Of a stretch of DNA of 64,000 nucleotides, positions 52,708 to 61,666 are shown one piece after another. The notes beneath the pieces were generated by a model, which did no database searches, was not told the DNA's origin, and saw only the letters and a program-made list of their open reading frames with translations. Position 1 is the first letter of the stretch, and every line of letters begins with the position of its first letter. This DNA comes from Gemmatimonadota bacterium (GTDB lineage Bacteria > Gemmatimonadota > Gemmatimonadetes > Gemmatimonadales > GWC2-71-9): assembly GCA_016713435.1 (NCBI GenBank), contig JADJPD010000001.1:248001-312000 (forward strand). The letters are read 5' to 3'. Made by a program: the position numbers and the translations under genes.

Positions 52708-53844
52708 TCAGCCGCGCAGCACCGGGAGCTCGATGGTCCGTTCCCTGGCGCTCTGCACCAGCCGCTCCGCGATGGCGGCGAGTTCCCGGGCGGCGGCGCT
52801 GTCCGGGCTGCTGACGCAGACGGGCCGCCCGCGGTCCGCCTCCTCGGCGATGCCGGGCTGGAGCGGCACCTGGCCCAGGAGCGGCGCCTTGAGTTCTTCC
52901 GCCAGGCGCTTGCCGCCGCCTTCGCCGAACATGGCGAGGCGGATACCCGTGGCGGGGTCGGTGTAGGGGCTCATGTTCTCCACCACGCCGGCCAGCGGCA
53001 CGCTCACCCGCTCGAACATCTTGGCGCCGCGGAGCGCGTCGCCCACCGCGACTTCCTGCGGGGTGGTGACGATGACGGCGGTGGCCACCTGGCAGGACTG
53101 GACCAGCGAGAGCTGCGCGTCGCCGGTGCCGGGGGGCAGGTCCACGAGGAAGTAATCGAGCTCGCCCCACTCCACGTCGCGCAGGAACTGCTGCACGATC
53201 TTCATGATGATCGGGCCACGCCAGATCGCCGGCGCGTCGCGGTCAATCAGGAAGCCGAGCGACATGAGCTTGACGCCGAAGGCGGCCAGCGGCTGGATGC
53301 GGCCGCTGACCACCGGCGGCTTCTCGAACACGCCGAACATGCGCGGGATGTTGGGCCCGTAGATGTCGGCGTCCATGAGCCCCACGCGGTAGCCCTTCTG
53401 CGCCAGCGCCACGGCCACGTTGGCCGCGACGGTGGACTTCCCCACCCCGCCCTTCCCCGACGACACGGCCACGATGGTGCCGAGGTGCGGATACTGCTCG
53501 GGCGTCGGGGCCGGGGGCGTCATGCCGGCCTGGCCGTGGGTCTGGCCGGCGGCGGGCTGGCCGGCCGGGGGCCCATGCGTGTGGCCGGCGGGACCGGCCG
53601 GGTCCACGACGCTGATGCGCACCTGCTGCGGGTCCACGCCGGGGATGGCGCGGATGGCGGCGCGCGCCTCGCGCACCAGGGTGGCGGGGTCGCTGCGGGA
53701 GAGGAGGAACGTGAAGCTGACGTGGCCCGCGTCGGTGACCTGCAGGTCGCGGATCATCCCGGCCGAGAGGAGGTCGTTCTCGAGCCGGGGGTTCTGGATC
53801 CGCGCCAGCGCAGCGCTGACCTGGGCGGAGAGGGAATCGGACAT
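52708..53844 (-). CDS. apbC: Mrp/ApbC-type Fe-S cluster carrier ATPase
   Basis: Delivers Fe-S clusters to apoproteins. The N-terminal MIP18/DUF59 domain (about 1-95) is followed, after a Pro/Gly/His-rich linker, by the P-loop NTPase: SSGKGGVGKSTVAANVA, LMDADIYGP and VDLPPGTGD. The usual CPxC motif after VENMS is missing: the text reads VENMSPYTDPATG. Forms without it exist, but the bridging-cluster ligands cannot be named here. The NifU-like gene just upstream fits the role. Confidence 0.88.
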   Translation of the reverse strand: MSDSLSAQVSAALARIQNPRLENDLLSAGMIRDLQVTDAGHVSFTFLLSRSDPATLVREARAAIRAIPGVDPQQVRISVVDPAGPAGHTHGPPAGQPAAGQTHGQAGMTPPAPTPEQYPHLGTIVAVSSGKGGVGKSTVAANVAVALAQKGYRVGLMDADIYGPNIPRMFGVFEKPPVVSGRIQPLAAFGVKLMSLGFLIDRDAPAIWRGPIIMKIVQQFLRDVEWGELDYFLVDLPPGTGDAQLSLVQSCQVATAVIVTTPQEVAVGDALRGAKMFERVSVPLAGVVENMSPYTDPATGIRLAMFGEGGGKRLAEELKAPLLGQVPLQPGIAEEADRGRPVCVSSPDSAAARELAAIAERLVQSARERTIELPVLRG

Positions 53845-53882
53845 GGGGCTCTGCGTGGGGAGGAGCGGCCGCGCGGGCGGCC

Positions 53883-54134
53883 TCAGATGGCCGCGACCGA
53901 GCGGACTTCGGGCACCAGCTGCTTGAGGCGGCTTTCGATGCCCTGCTTGAGCGTGATGGTGGCGGCGGAGCAGCCGTGGCAGGTGCCGCCGAGGCGCAGG
54001 AGGAGGACCCCGTCCAGCTCGTCGAAATCCACCACCTCGACGCTGCCCTTGTGGGAGGCGATGTAGGGGCGGAGCTGGTCGAGGGTCTGCTCGATCCGGG
54101 TGAGGATGTCGGCGCCTGCCTGGGGGTCGCTCAT
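53883..54134 (-). CDS. NifU C-terminal-domain protein (Fe-S scaffold)
   Basis: 83 residues with the scaffold motif GGTCHGCSAATITLKQGIE (CxxC). The last residues VRSVAAI are typical. It precedes the Mrp gene by 38 bp on the same strand. Confidence 0.88.
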   Translation of the reverse strand: MSDPQAGADILTRIEQTLDQLRPYIASHKGSVEVVDFDELDGVLLLRLGGTCHGCSAATITLKQGIESRLKQLVPEVRSVAAI

Positions 54135-54204
54135 GAGCCTCGGTCCGTCAGGGGTGCCGGGGGTGGCACCCGCCGGAGGAAAGAAACGGGGGGTCCCGGC
54201 GGGG

Positions 54205-55224
54205 TCAACCGCCGGCACCCGCGAGGTAGGCCCGCGCCGCCTGCAGCACCTGCGCCTGCGCCTCGGCCATGCTCGCCTCCACCGAGAGGCCGCTGGCCTT
54301 GGTGTGGCCGCCGCCGCCGAAGGGCTTGGCGAAGGCGGCGACGTCCACGTTCCCCACCGAGCGGAGCGACACCTTGATGCGCCCGGCCGCGATCTCGCGG
54401 AAGAGGAGCGCCATGCGCACGCCGGCGATGCTCCGGGGATGCTCCACGATGCCGTCGAGGTCGTCGGCGGTGGCACCGTACCGCTCGAGCGCGCCGGGCG
54501 GGACGGTGACCCACGCGAGGCCCGACTCGCCCTCCACCACGAGCGTCTGCAGCGTCTCCGCCACGAGGCGGGTGCGGCCCTCGGGGGCGTTGGCGTAGAC
54601 GTCGAGGTAGATCTGCTCGGGATCGAGCCCCGTCTCGAGCAGGGCGGCGGCGGTGCGGAGCACCGAGGGCCGGGTGTTGCTGAAGCGGAAGGCGCCGGTG
54701 TCGGTGAGGATGGCCACGTAGAGGGCGCGCGCCGCGAGCGGGGTCAGCGGCCAGCCGTTGGCGTGGGCCAGCTGGAAGATCAGCTCGCCGGTGGCGCTGG
54801 CCTCGGGGTCCACGTAGCGCGGGCCGTCGGGGAGATGGCCCTGGCTCACGTGGTGATCGATGCAGGCCACGGGGACGCCGCGCTCGAGCACCGTCTGGCT
54901 CAGCATGCCGAGCCGGCCCACGTCGGAGATGTCGAGGACCAGGATGAGGTCCGCCTTGCGGAGCTCCTTCACGGCCTCCGGCGTCTTGTCCACGCCCGGC
55001 AGGTCGGCGAAGAGGAAGCGGTACCGTTCCGGCGTGGGCGACGGGTTCGTGATGACGGCATCGACGCCGCGGGCCTTGAGGAGGTGCACCAGCCCCACCT
55101 CGCTGCCGAGCCCATCGCCATCGGGGTTCACGTGGGTGGTGATGCAGATGCGGCGGCCGGGCACGAGGCACTCGGCGAAGGCACGCGCGTCGGCGACGCG
55201 GCTGGCGGGCAGGGTGACGGTCAT
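54205..55224 (-). CDS. nrnA: DHH-DHHA1 phosphoesterase, NrnA-like
   Basis: Hydrolyses short RNA oligomers or 3'-phosphoadenosine 5'-phosphate. Motifs: THVNPDGDGLGSE (DHH motif I), VLDISDVGRL, IDHHVSQG (DHH), and the DHHA1 part GGGGHTKASG. Start at 55224, just past the alternative at 55236. 339 residues, normal. Confidence 0.9.
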   Translation of the reverse strand: MTVTLPASRVADARAFAECLVPGRRICITTHVNPDGDGLGSEVGLVHLLKARGVDAVITNPSPTPERYRFLFADLPGVDKTPEAVKELRKADLILVLDISDVGRLGMLSQTVLERGVPVACIDHHVSQGHLPDGPRYVDPEASATGELIFQLAHANGWPLTPLAARALYVAILTDTGAFRFSNTRPSVLRTAAALLETGLDPEQIYLDVYANAPEGRTRLVAETLQTLVVEGESGLAWVTVPPGALERYGATADDLDGIVEHPRSIAGVRMALLFREIAAGRIKVSLRSVGNVDVAAFAKPFGGGGHTKASGLSVEASMAEAQAQVLQAARAYLAGAGG

Positions 55225-55314
55225 GCTGGAGGCCAAGGTAATGAAGCCGCCCGGGAGCGGTAGGGGGCCATTGGCGATGGGTATCGGCCGATTGACGGTG
55301 CCATGAAGCCCGAA

Positions 55315-55340
55315 CGGCCACCCCCGTGAGGAGGTGGCCG
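55315..55340 (-). terminator. Hairpin after the amino acid permease gene
   Basis: CGGCCACC (55315-55322) pairs with GGTGGCCG (55333-55340), 24 bp beyond the stop codon at 55364. Only a short TTC follows, so strength is uncertain. Confidence 0.45.
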
Positions 55341-55363
55341 CCGGGGCCCTGCAGCCACTTGGC

Positions 55364-56902
55364 TTAGGCCTTGTTCAGCTTCGAGTGGCGGATGCCGTAG
55401 AGGAAGTAGATCAGCATGCCCAGCGCCATCCAGACGAAGAGCCGGATCCAGGTGTCGGGCGGCAGGCCGTACATCATGTACCCGCAGATGGCGATGCCGA
55501 GAATGGGCACCAGCGGGACGAGCGGCGTCCGGAAGGGGCGCGGCAGGTCGGGCTGGGTCTTGCGGAGGACGATGATGCCGCCGCAGACGATCACGAAGGC
55601 CAGCAGCGTGCCGATGGACACCAGCTCACCGAGGAGGCCAATGGGGAAGATGCCCGCGATGAGCGCCGCCACGATGCCGGTGATCACCGTGGAGACCCAC
55701 GGGGTGCGGAACTTGGGGTGGATGCTGCTGAAGACCGGCGGCAGCAGGCCGTCGCGCGACATCGAGTAGAAGATGCGCGGCTGGCCCATGAGCATCACCA
55801 GCACCACGGAGGCGAGGCCCGCGATGGCGCCGATGTTCACCAGGAAGCCCAGCCACTTGAGCGCGGGGCCGGCCTTGTCGATGGCCACGAACACCGGGTG
55901 CGGGACGTTGAGCTCGGTGTAGTGCGCCATGCCGGTCATCACGAGCGCCATGGCGATGTAGAGCACCGTGCAGACGGCCAGCGAGCCGAGGATGCCGATG
56001 GGCAGGTCCTTCTGCGGGTTCTTCGCCTCCTGCGCCGCGGTGGAGACCGCGTCGAAGCCGATGTAGGCGAAGAAGATGACGCCGGCGCCGCGCAGGATGC
56101 CGCTCCAGCCGAAGTGGCCGGGGCCGTCCGCCGGCGGGATGAAGGGGTGCCAGTTGTCGGTGTTGACGTACTTGATGCCGAAGGCGATCACCAGCAGCAC
56201 GATGGCGACCTTGACGTACACCACGATGTTGTTGAACCGCGCCGACTCCTTGATGCCCACCACGAGGAGCGCCGTGATGAGGAGGATCAGCACCATGGCG
56301 GGGACGTTGAGGAAGCCCTGGACGATGGTGAACCCGCCGGAGACGCAGTCCGCGATCGGGATCGCCGTGCGGGTGACCTCATTCACCGCCACCGCGCCGC
56401 TCGCCGGGTCCACGCAGATCTGCGAGGGGACCAGCGTGTGGGTGCCCTGGACCGCGTAGGGCGCGCCGGTGAGCGCGGGCGGCAGCTTGATGCCGAGTTC
56501 CGCCATGAACGCGGTGAAGTAGCCCGACCAGCCCACCGCGACCGTCGAGGCCGCGAAGAGGTACTCGAGGATGAGGTCCCACCCGATGATCCAGGCGATG
56601 AACTCCCCCAGCGTGGCGTAGCCATACGTGTAGGCGCTGCCCGCCACCGGGATCATCGACGCGAACTCGGCATAGCAGAGCCCCGCGAAGAGGCAGCCCA
56701 GGCCGGCCAGGATGAAGGAGAACACGATGGCGGGGCCGGCGTAGAGCGCGGCCGCCGTGCCCGTCAGCACGAAGATGCCGGCGCCGATGATGGCGCCGAT
56801 GCCGAGCAGCACCAGGTTCGAGGCCGTGAGGGCCCGCTTGAGGCCGTGGTCGCCCTCTTCCGGCATCAGCTCGGCGAGGGGTTTCCGGCGGGTGAGGGAC
56901 AT
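55364..56902 (-). CDS. APC-family amino acid permease
   Basis: Twelve-helix transporter of the APC superfamily, closest in pattern to cationic amino acid transporters: IGAIIGAGIFVLTGTAA in helix 1, then FAYIGFDAVSTAAQEAKNPQ in helix 6. 512 residues. Substrate specificity cannot be told. Starts upstream of the terminator that follows guaB. Confidence 0.9.
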   Translation of the reverse strand: MSLTRRKPLAELMPEEGDHGLKRALTASNLVLLGIGAIIGAGIFVLTGTAAALYAGPAIVFSFILAGLGCLFAGLCYAEFASMIPVAGSAYTYGYATLGEFIAWIIGWDLILEYLFAASTVAVGWSGYFTAFMAELGIKLPPALTGAPYAVQGTHTLVPSQICVDPASGAVAVNEVTRTAIPIADCVSGGFTIVQGFLNVPAMVLILLITALLVVGIKESARFNNIVVYVKVAIVLLVIAFGIKYVNTDNWHPFIPPADGPGHFGWSGILRGAGVIFFAYIGFDAVSTAAQEAKNPQKDLPIGILGSLAVCTVLYIAMALVMTGMAHYTELNVPHPVFVAIDKAGPALKWLGFLVNIGAIAGLASVVLVMLMGQPRIFYSMSRDGLLPPVFSSIHPKFRTPWVSTVITGIVAALIAGIFPIGLLGELVSIGTLLAFVIVCGGIIVLRKTQPDLPRPFRTPLVPLVPILGIAICGYMMYGLPPDTWIRLFVWMALGMLIYFLYGIRHSKLNKA

Positions 56903-56977
56903 GCGCGCGTCTCCGCGTGGAGGAAGGACTCAGGAATGAAGAAACCTTGCGGCCCTGCGCGGGCGCCCAACGGGCGT

Positions 56978-57002
56978 CGCCCGCCTCCGGGGGAGGCGGG
57001 CG
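56978..57002 (-). terminator. Terminator after guaB
   Basis: Perfect 11-bp stem CGCCCGCCTCC (56978-56988) with 56992-57002 and a GGG loop, 28 bp past the guaB stop. A second imperfect stem follows, no T-tract. Confidence 0.6.
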
Positions 57003-57029
57003 CGCCGGGGCAGGCCCGATGTTGCGGTC

Positions 57030-58484
57030 TTACACGTTGTAGTTCGGCGCTTCCCGCGTGATCTGCACGTCGTGCGGATGCGACTCGCGGAGCCCGGCGC
57101 TGGTGATCTGCACCATCTCCACGTCGGTGCGGAGCTGGTCCACCGTGGCCACGCCACAGTAGCCCATGCCGCTCCGGAGCCCGCCCACCATCTGGAAGAG
57201 CACGTCGGCCACGGGGCCCTTGTAGGCCACCCGGCCCTCGATGCCTTCCGGCACCAGCTTGCTGGCCTGCAACTCGGCCTGGAAGTAGCGGTCGGCCGAG
57301 CCGTCCTGCATGGCGGACACGCTGCCCATGCCGCGGATGGCCTTGAAGCGGCGGCCCTCCGCGAGGATGGACTCGCCGGGACTCTCGTCGGTGCCGGCCA
57401 GCATGGAGCCCATCATGACGCTCATGGCGCCGGCGGCGAGGGCCTTGACCATGTCGCCCGAGTACTTGACGCCGCCATCGGCGATGACGGGCACGTCGCC
57501 CGCGCCGCGCACCGCGTCCATGATGGCGGTGACCTGCGGGACGCCGACGCCGGTGACCACGCGGGTGGTGCAGATGCTGCCCGGCCCCACGCCCACCTTG
57601 ACCGCGTCCACCCCCCGCCGGACCAGCTCGCGGGCGCCGCCCTCGGTGGCCACGTTGCCGGCGATGAGCTGCACGTCGGGGAAGGCCTCGCGGAGCAGCG
57701 CCACCGTCTGCAGGACGCCCTCGCTGTGGCCGTGCGCGGAATCGATCACCAGCGCGTCCACGCCCGCCTCGATGAGCGCCTGGGCGCGCACCTTGGCCTC
57801 GGGGGAGCCGCCCACGGCGGCCGCCACGCGGAGGCGGCCGTGGGTGTCCTTGTTGGCGTCGGGGTGGTGCTTCCGCTTGAAGATGTCCTTGACGGTGATC
57901 AGGCCCTTGAGCTTCCCCTCGGCGTCCACCACGGGGAGCTTCTCGATGCGGTGCCGGGCCAGGATCCGCTCGGCTTCATCCAAATTGGTGCCGACGGGGG
58001 CGGTCACCAGCCGGTCCTTGGTCATCACTTCGCGGACGGGCTGCTCGAAGTTTCGCTCGAACTGCAGGTCGCGGTTGGTGATGATGCCGACGAGCATGCC
58101 GCTCGCGTCCACGATCGGAACGCCCGAGATCCGGAACCGCTGCATGGCGGCGGCGGCTTCCTTGAGCGGGCGGTCGGGCGAGAGGGTGATCGGGTTCATG
58201 ATCATCCCGCTCTCGCTGCGCTTCACGCGATCGATTTCCTGCGCCTGCTTGTCGATCGACATGTTCTTGTGCACCACCCCGATGCCGCCGGCCCGCGCCA
58301 TGGCGATGGCCATCTCCGCCTCGGTGACCGTGTCCATGGCGGCCGAGATGAGCGGGATGTTGAGCGTGATGGCGCGGGTGAACCGGGTCTGGGTCGAGAC
58401 CTGGCGCGGGTGGACGCTGGAATGGCGCGGGACGAGGAGGACGTCGTCGAACGTGAGCGCGACGCCGGGCCGGATGATGCTCAT
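57030..58484 (-). CDS. guaB: Inosine-5'-monophosphate dehydrogenase
   Basis: Oxidises IMP to XMP with NAD, the committed step of GMP synthesis. The TIM-barrel has the active-site loop GVGPGSICTTRVVTG (Cys near 303), IADGGVKYSGD and GSMLAGTDESPG; two CBS domains are inserted (about 93-205). 484 residues from the ATG at 58484, set by the family N-terminus MSIIRPGVALTFDDVLLVP. Ends with the normal ITREAPNYNV. Confidence 0.97.
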   Translation of the reverse strand: MSIIRPGVALTFDDVLLVPRHSSVHPRQVSTQTRFTRAITLNIPLISAAMDTVTEAEMAIAMARAGGIGVVHKNMSIDKQAQEIDRVKRSESGMIMNPITLSPDRPLKEAAAAMQRFRISGVPIVDASGMLVGIITNRDLQFERNFEQPVREVMTKDRLVTAPVGTNLDEAERILARHRIEKLPVVDAEGKLKGLITVKDIFKRKHHPDANKDTHGRLRVAAAVGGSPEAKVRAQALIEAGVDALVIDSAHGHSEGVLQTVALLREAFPDVQLIAGNVATEGGARELVRRGVDAVKVGVGPGSICTTRVVTGVGVPQVTAIMDAVRGAGDVPVIADGGVKYSGDMVKALAAGAMSVMMGSMLAGTDESPGESILAEGRRFKAIRGMGSVSAMQDGSADRYFQAELQASKLVPEGIEGRVAYKGPVADVLFQMVGGLRSGMGYCGVATVDQLRTDVEMVQITSAGLRESHPHDVQITREAPNYNV

Positions 58485-58631
58485 GCGGGGGAACCTGCGG
58501 TGGCCGCCGCCGCCCGTCGCGGGGACGGGGACCGGAAGCCGGTGATGTACTGGAGTTCCATCCTCAAGTTTACGGCCCCGGCGAGGGGGGGCGCAAGTCT
58601 GGGCAGGTGGCGGCCTTTGGGGGCGTGGGCC

Positions 58632-58687
58632 GGGGTAGGGACGGTGTGACTCAACGCAGAGGCGCGGAGTCACGCCGTCCCTACCCC
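58632..58687. terminator. 20-bp inverted repeat hairpin between permease gene and guaB
   Basis: Left arm 58632-58651 and right arm 58668-58687 pair over 20 bp with one wobble. The permease stop codon lies in the right arm. The loop side carries ACTCAACGCAGAG, the same motif as in the MITE-like element at 45 kb. Confidence 0.7.
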
Positions 58688-60151
58688 GCGCACCTGGCCC
58701 TTCTTCCGCCACGCGAAGTACACCGGCACGCCGAGCGCCACGATGAGGAGGCCGGGCCAGGTGTAGAGGGGCTTCTTGAAGAGGAGGATGCCCATGAGCA
58801 CGAGCACCGCGGCCATGTAGAGCGCCGGCACCACCGGGTAGCCGAAGGCCTTCACCGGCCGCGGCCGGTCGGGCTGGGTGATGCGGAAGCGGAACAGCGC
58901 CAGCACCGTGAAGAAGTAGAACAGGAGCGACGCGAAGATCACGTAGTCGAGCAGGTTGCCGTAAGACCCGCTCAGGCAGAGCACCATGGCCCAGGCCGCC
59001 TGGGTGATGAGGCCGAAGGTGGGCGTCTGGAAGGACGGATGGAGCTGGCCGGCTTTCTCGAAGAAGAGACCGTCGCGCGCCATGGCGTAGTAGACCCGCG
59101 GGCCCGCGAGCACCAGGCCGTTCACGCAGCCGAAGGCGCTCACCATGATGGCGATGGCCATGAGGCTCCCGCCCACCGGACCGAGGAGCGCCGCCGCCGC
59201 CGCGGAGCCGACGCGGTCCTGCTCCGCGTAGGCGATGCCGCGCGCCACCACGTCGGTCGCGGCCGGGTCGCCCGGGAAGGCGAGGACCTTGAGATAGGCG
59301 AGGTTCACCAGCAGGTAGGTGCCGCAGACGATCAGGGTCCCGAGGAAGAGCGCGCGCGGCAGGTTCTTCGTGGGCTCCCGCACCTCGGCGGCGGCGAAGG
59401 TGACGTTGTTCCACGCATCCGCCGAGAAGAGCGAGCCCACCATGGCGGCGCCAAGCACCGGGAGCATCGCCAGCGTCCAGGGCTCGACGCCGGTGAAGCC
59501 GGTCAGGTTGCGGCTCCAGAGCCCCGCGTCCGGGGCGGCGAAGAGCCCGAGCGCCACGAGCACCGCGATGCCGCCGATCTTGGCCGCGGCGAAGATGGTC
59601 TGCACCCGGGCCCCGAACCTGACGCCCAGCAGGTTGACCGCGGTGAGGAAGATGATGAGGCCGAGCGCCACGACACGCTGGTGCGAGAGCCCCAGCTCGA
59701 TCTCGCCGCCCGGCATCGACAGCTTGCCCAGGCTCAGGTAGACGTCCGGCGTCACGCCCGGCACGAGCACCGCGAGGAACTTCCCCGACGCCACCGCCAC
59801 CGCCGCGATGGTGCCGCTCTGGATCACGGTGAACAGTGTCCACCCGAAGAGGAAGCCGACCAGCGGGCTGAGCCCCTCGCGCAGGAAGACATACTGGCCG
59901 CCGGCCTTCGGCATCATGGCGGCGAGCTCGGCATACGCGAGCGCGCCCGCCACCGTCATGAGGGCGGTGACCACCCACACCAGCAGCAGCGCCGCCGGCC
60001 CCCATTGCATGGTCTGCCGCGCGATGTCGGCGGAGACGATGAAGATGCCGGAGCCGATCATCGTGCCGACCACCATCGAGATGGCGGCCGTGGGGCCGAT
60101 GCCCTGCACGAAGCCGGCACGCGCCGGGGCGGGGGCCACGGAGTCCGTCAT
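58670..60151 (-). CDS. APC-family amino acid permease
   Basis: 493 residues with about 12 hydrophobic helices and the APC signatures VVGTMIGSGIFIVSADIA (helix 1) and VGSLFSADAWNNVTFAAAEV (helix 6). Start at 60151 (MTDSVAPAP) chosen because it directly precedes the conserved region. Different from the permease at 55 kb; substrate unknown. Confidence 0.88.
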   Translation of the reverse strand: MTDSVAPAPARAGFVQGIGPTAAISMVVGTMIGSGIFIVSADIARQTMQWGPAALLLVWVVTALMTVAGALAYAELAAMMPKAGGQYVFLREGLSPLVGFLFGWTLFTVIQSGTIAAVAVASGKFLAVLVPGVTPDVYLSLGKLSMPGGEIELGLSHQRVVALGLIIFLTAVNLLGVRFGARVQTIFAAAKIGGIAVLVALGLFAAPDAGLWSRNLTGFTGVEPWTLAMLPVLGAAMVGSLFSADAWNNVTFAAAEVREPTKNLPRALFLGTLIVCGTYLLVNLAYLKVLAFPGDPAATDVVARGIAYAEQDRVGSAAAAALLGPVGGSLMAIAIMVSAFGCVNGLVLAGPRVYYAMARDGLFFEKAGQLHPSFQTPTFGLITQAAWAMVLCLSGSYGNLLDYVIFASLLFYFFTVLALFRFRITQPDRPRPVKAFGYPVVPALYMAAVLVLMGILLFKKPLYTWPGLLIVALGVPVYFAWRKKGQVRGVGTA

Positions 60152-60212
60152 GACGGTCCTGGAATGGGAAGGCGGCCGGGGCACGGCCCCGGCCGCGGGT
60201 GCGGAGGCGCGG

Positions 60213-60593
60213 TTACTGCCCGCCCACCGCCGGCTTGGGCGGCTCGGGGGTGGCCGGGGCCACCGGGGTCGGGGTGCCCGGCGGGGGCGGCACCGGATTG
60301 GCGGCCTTCATGGCCTCGTCCACCACGGCCTGCCCGGCTGCCGCCAGGCCGCGCATGATGCGGGAGGCGGTGTCCACGGCCGAGGCCGTGCCGGAGATGG
60401 CACTGACGGGCAGCTTGGCCGCGCGGATGGTGTCCTCGACGGTGTCGGTGATCTTGGCCAGGATGCCGGTCGGCGCAGCACGCTCGGCGTACTTGCTCTC
60501 GAGGAACTCGATGAAGTCTAGGATCTGGTAGGCGCGGTCGTCCGGCAGGCTCTCCATCCGCCGGAGGATGCGCTGGCGCAGCAGGTCGTTCAT
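60213..60593 (-). CDS. Small protein with helical N-terminus and Pro-rich tail
   Basis: 126 residues. The first 45 (LLRQRILRRMESLPDDRAYQ) resemble a conserved helical domain seen in small proteins of this group; the middle is helical and the tail Pro-rich. No signal peptide. ATG overlaps the stop of the upstream gene by 4 bp. Confidence 0.6.
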   Translation of the reverse strand: MNDLLRQRILRRMESLPDDRAYQILDFIEFLESKYAERAAPTGILAKITDTVEDTIRAAKLPVSAISGTASAVDTASRIMRGLAAAGQAVVDEAMKAANPVPPPPGTPTPVAPATPEPPKPAVGGQ

Positions 60594-61630
60594 GCTCCCT
60601 CCATGATCGCCACGAGCTCGAGCACGGGCGTAGGCAGGTAGCGGCTCGTGGCCGCCCGGATGGTGCCGCGGATGAGGAGCTCCTTGAGTGCGGGGAGCTG
60701 CTCCAGCCGCGCCACCTGGTCGGGCGACACTACGACATAAACGAACCCGGGTTCCGGCAGGGGCCCGCGCATGAGCAGGTAGCGCCGCCCCACCGGGATC
60801 TCGGGACGCAGCTCGTCGGCCGTCTGCAGCGCCACGAACTGGAGCCGCCACTCCACCACCTGGCCCACGAAGCGGGCGGGGTTGGCCCGGATCTCGGCGG
60901 GGCTCACCCCCACCAGGACGCCGCTTTCCGCCGGGCGGAGGGTGCTGTCCGGCACCCAGGCCTCCACCTGAATCCGGCTCCAGCCGCCAGAGCGGGAGAC
61001 GATCCGCACCGCCGCGCCCGAATCGAGCCCGCCCAGCGCCGCCCCCTCGGGGACGATGGCGAGCGTGGCCTTCCGCGCCAGCTCCGCGCGGTCCACCTCG
61101 CTCGGCAGCACGGGGGCGGCCGCCGGTGGGGCAGCCTGCTGGGCCGGTGTCGGGGTGGTGCCCGGGCGGGGCGCCGCCGCGGTGGCCGGCCTGCCGAGAG
61201 CCTGGGTCTCCACCCAGGCCTTCCGCCGGACCCGGGTCCAGCCGCCCCTGGTGTCCACCTTCACGAAGCCCGTGCCGGTGCCGAGGCGGGCCAGCAGGGT
61301 GCCGTCCGGCTCGGCCCGGAGATTCTCCGACGGCCGCCGGGTGACGATGAGGTCGAAGCCGTCACGGCTGAAGGGACCGAGGGAGGCGGAGAACACCCAG
61401 CCCTCGAACTCCACCTCGGTGTGACTGCCGGAGGTCTTGCCGGGGGTGACGCTGGTGCCCGCGAGCAGCGTCCCGAGCGCCTGGCCGCCGGCGGCCTTCA
61501 GGAAGCGGGTGTCCTGCGCGAGGCGCACGGGCGCCTGCGCCGCGAGCGAACTCGCGACGAGCAGGAGGGCAAGGGCCGCGCAGACTGGTTGGCGGCACCG
61601 GCGGGGGGTAGATTGCGGCGCGTAACGCAC
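60590..61630 (-). CDS. Exported protein with two SH3-like domains
   Basis: The N-terminus RRCRQPVCAALALLLVASSL is a signal peptide. Two SH3b-like beta modules (SENLRAEPDGTLLARLGTG region and the one before VEAWVPDSTLRP) suggest cell-wall binding. The start is GTG at 61630; no ribosome site is visible. The strong promoter just upstream would start the RNA at about this codon, so the message is probably leaderless. Confidence 0.7.
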   Translation of the reverse strand: MRYAPQSTPRRCRQPVCAALALLLVASSLAAQAPVRLAQDTRFLKAAGGQALGTLLAGTSVTPGKTSGSHTEVEFEGWVFSASLGPFSRDGFDLIVTRRPSENLRAEPDGTLLARLGTGTGFVKVDTRGGWTRVRRKAWVETQALGRPATAAAPRPGTTPTPAQQAAPPAAAPVLPSEVDRAELARKATLAIVPEGAALGGLDSGAAVRIVSRSGGWSRIQVEAWVPDSTLRPAESGVLVGVSPAEIRANPARFVGQVVEWRLQFVALQTADELRPEIPVGRRYLLMRGPLPEPGFVYVVVSPDQVARLEQLPALKELLIRGTIRAATSRYLPTPVLELVAIMEGA

Positions 61631-61637
61631 AGTCCCG

Positions 61638-61666
61638 ATTGTAGAAACGCTGGAGAGTCATGTCAA
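61638..61666 (-). promoter_or_regulatory. Near-consensus sigma-70 promoter overlapping the gpmI start
   Basis: TTGACA (61661-61666), 17-bp spacer, TACAAT (61638-61643) on the minus strand. The -35 box overlaps the ATG of the divergent gpmI gene (61660-61662). Confidence 0.8.

Noticed and set aside
57030..60005. 991-codon minus-strand frame covering guaB and part of the permease
   Set aside because: The first half is Arg/Gly-rich shadow; the real guaB begins at 58484 and the permease is in another frame.
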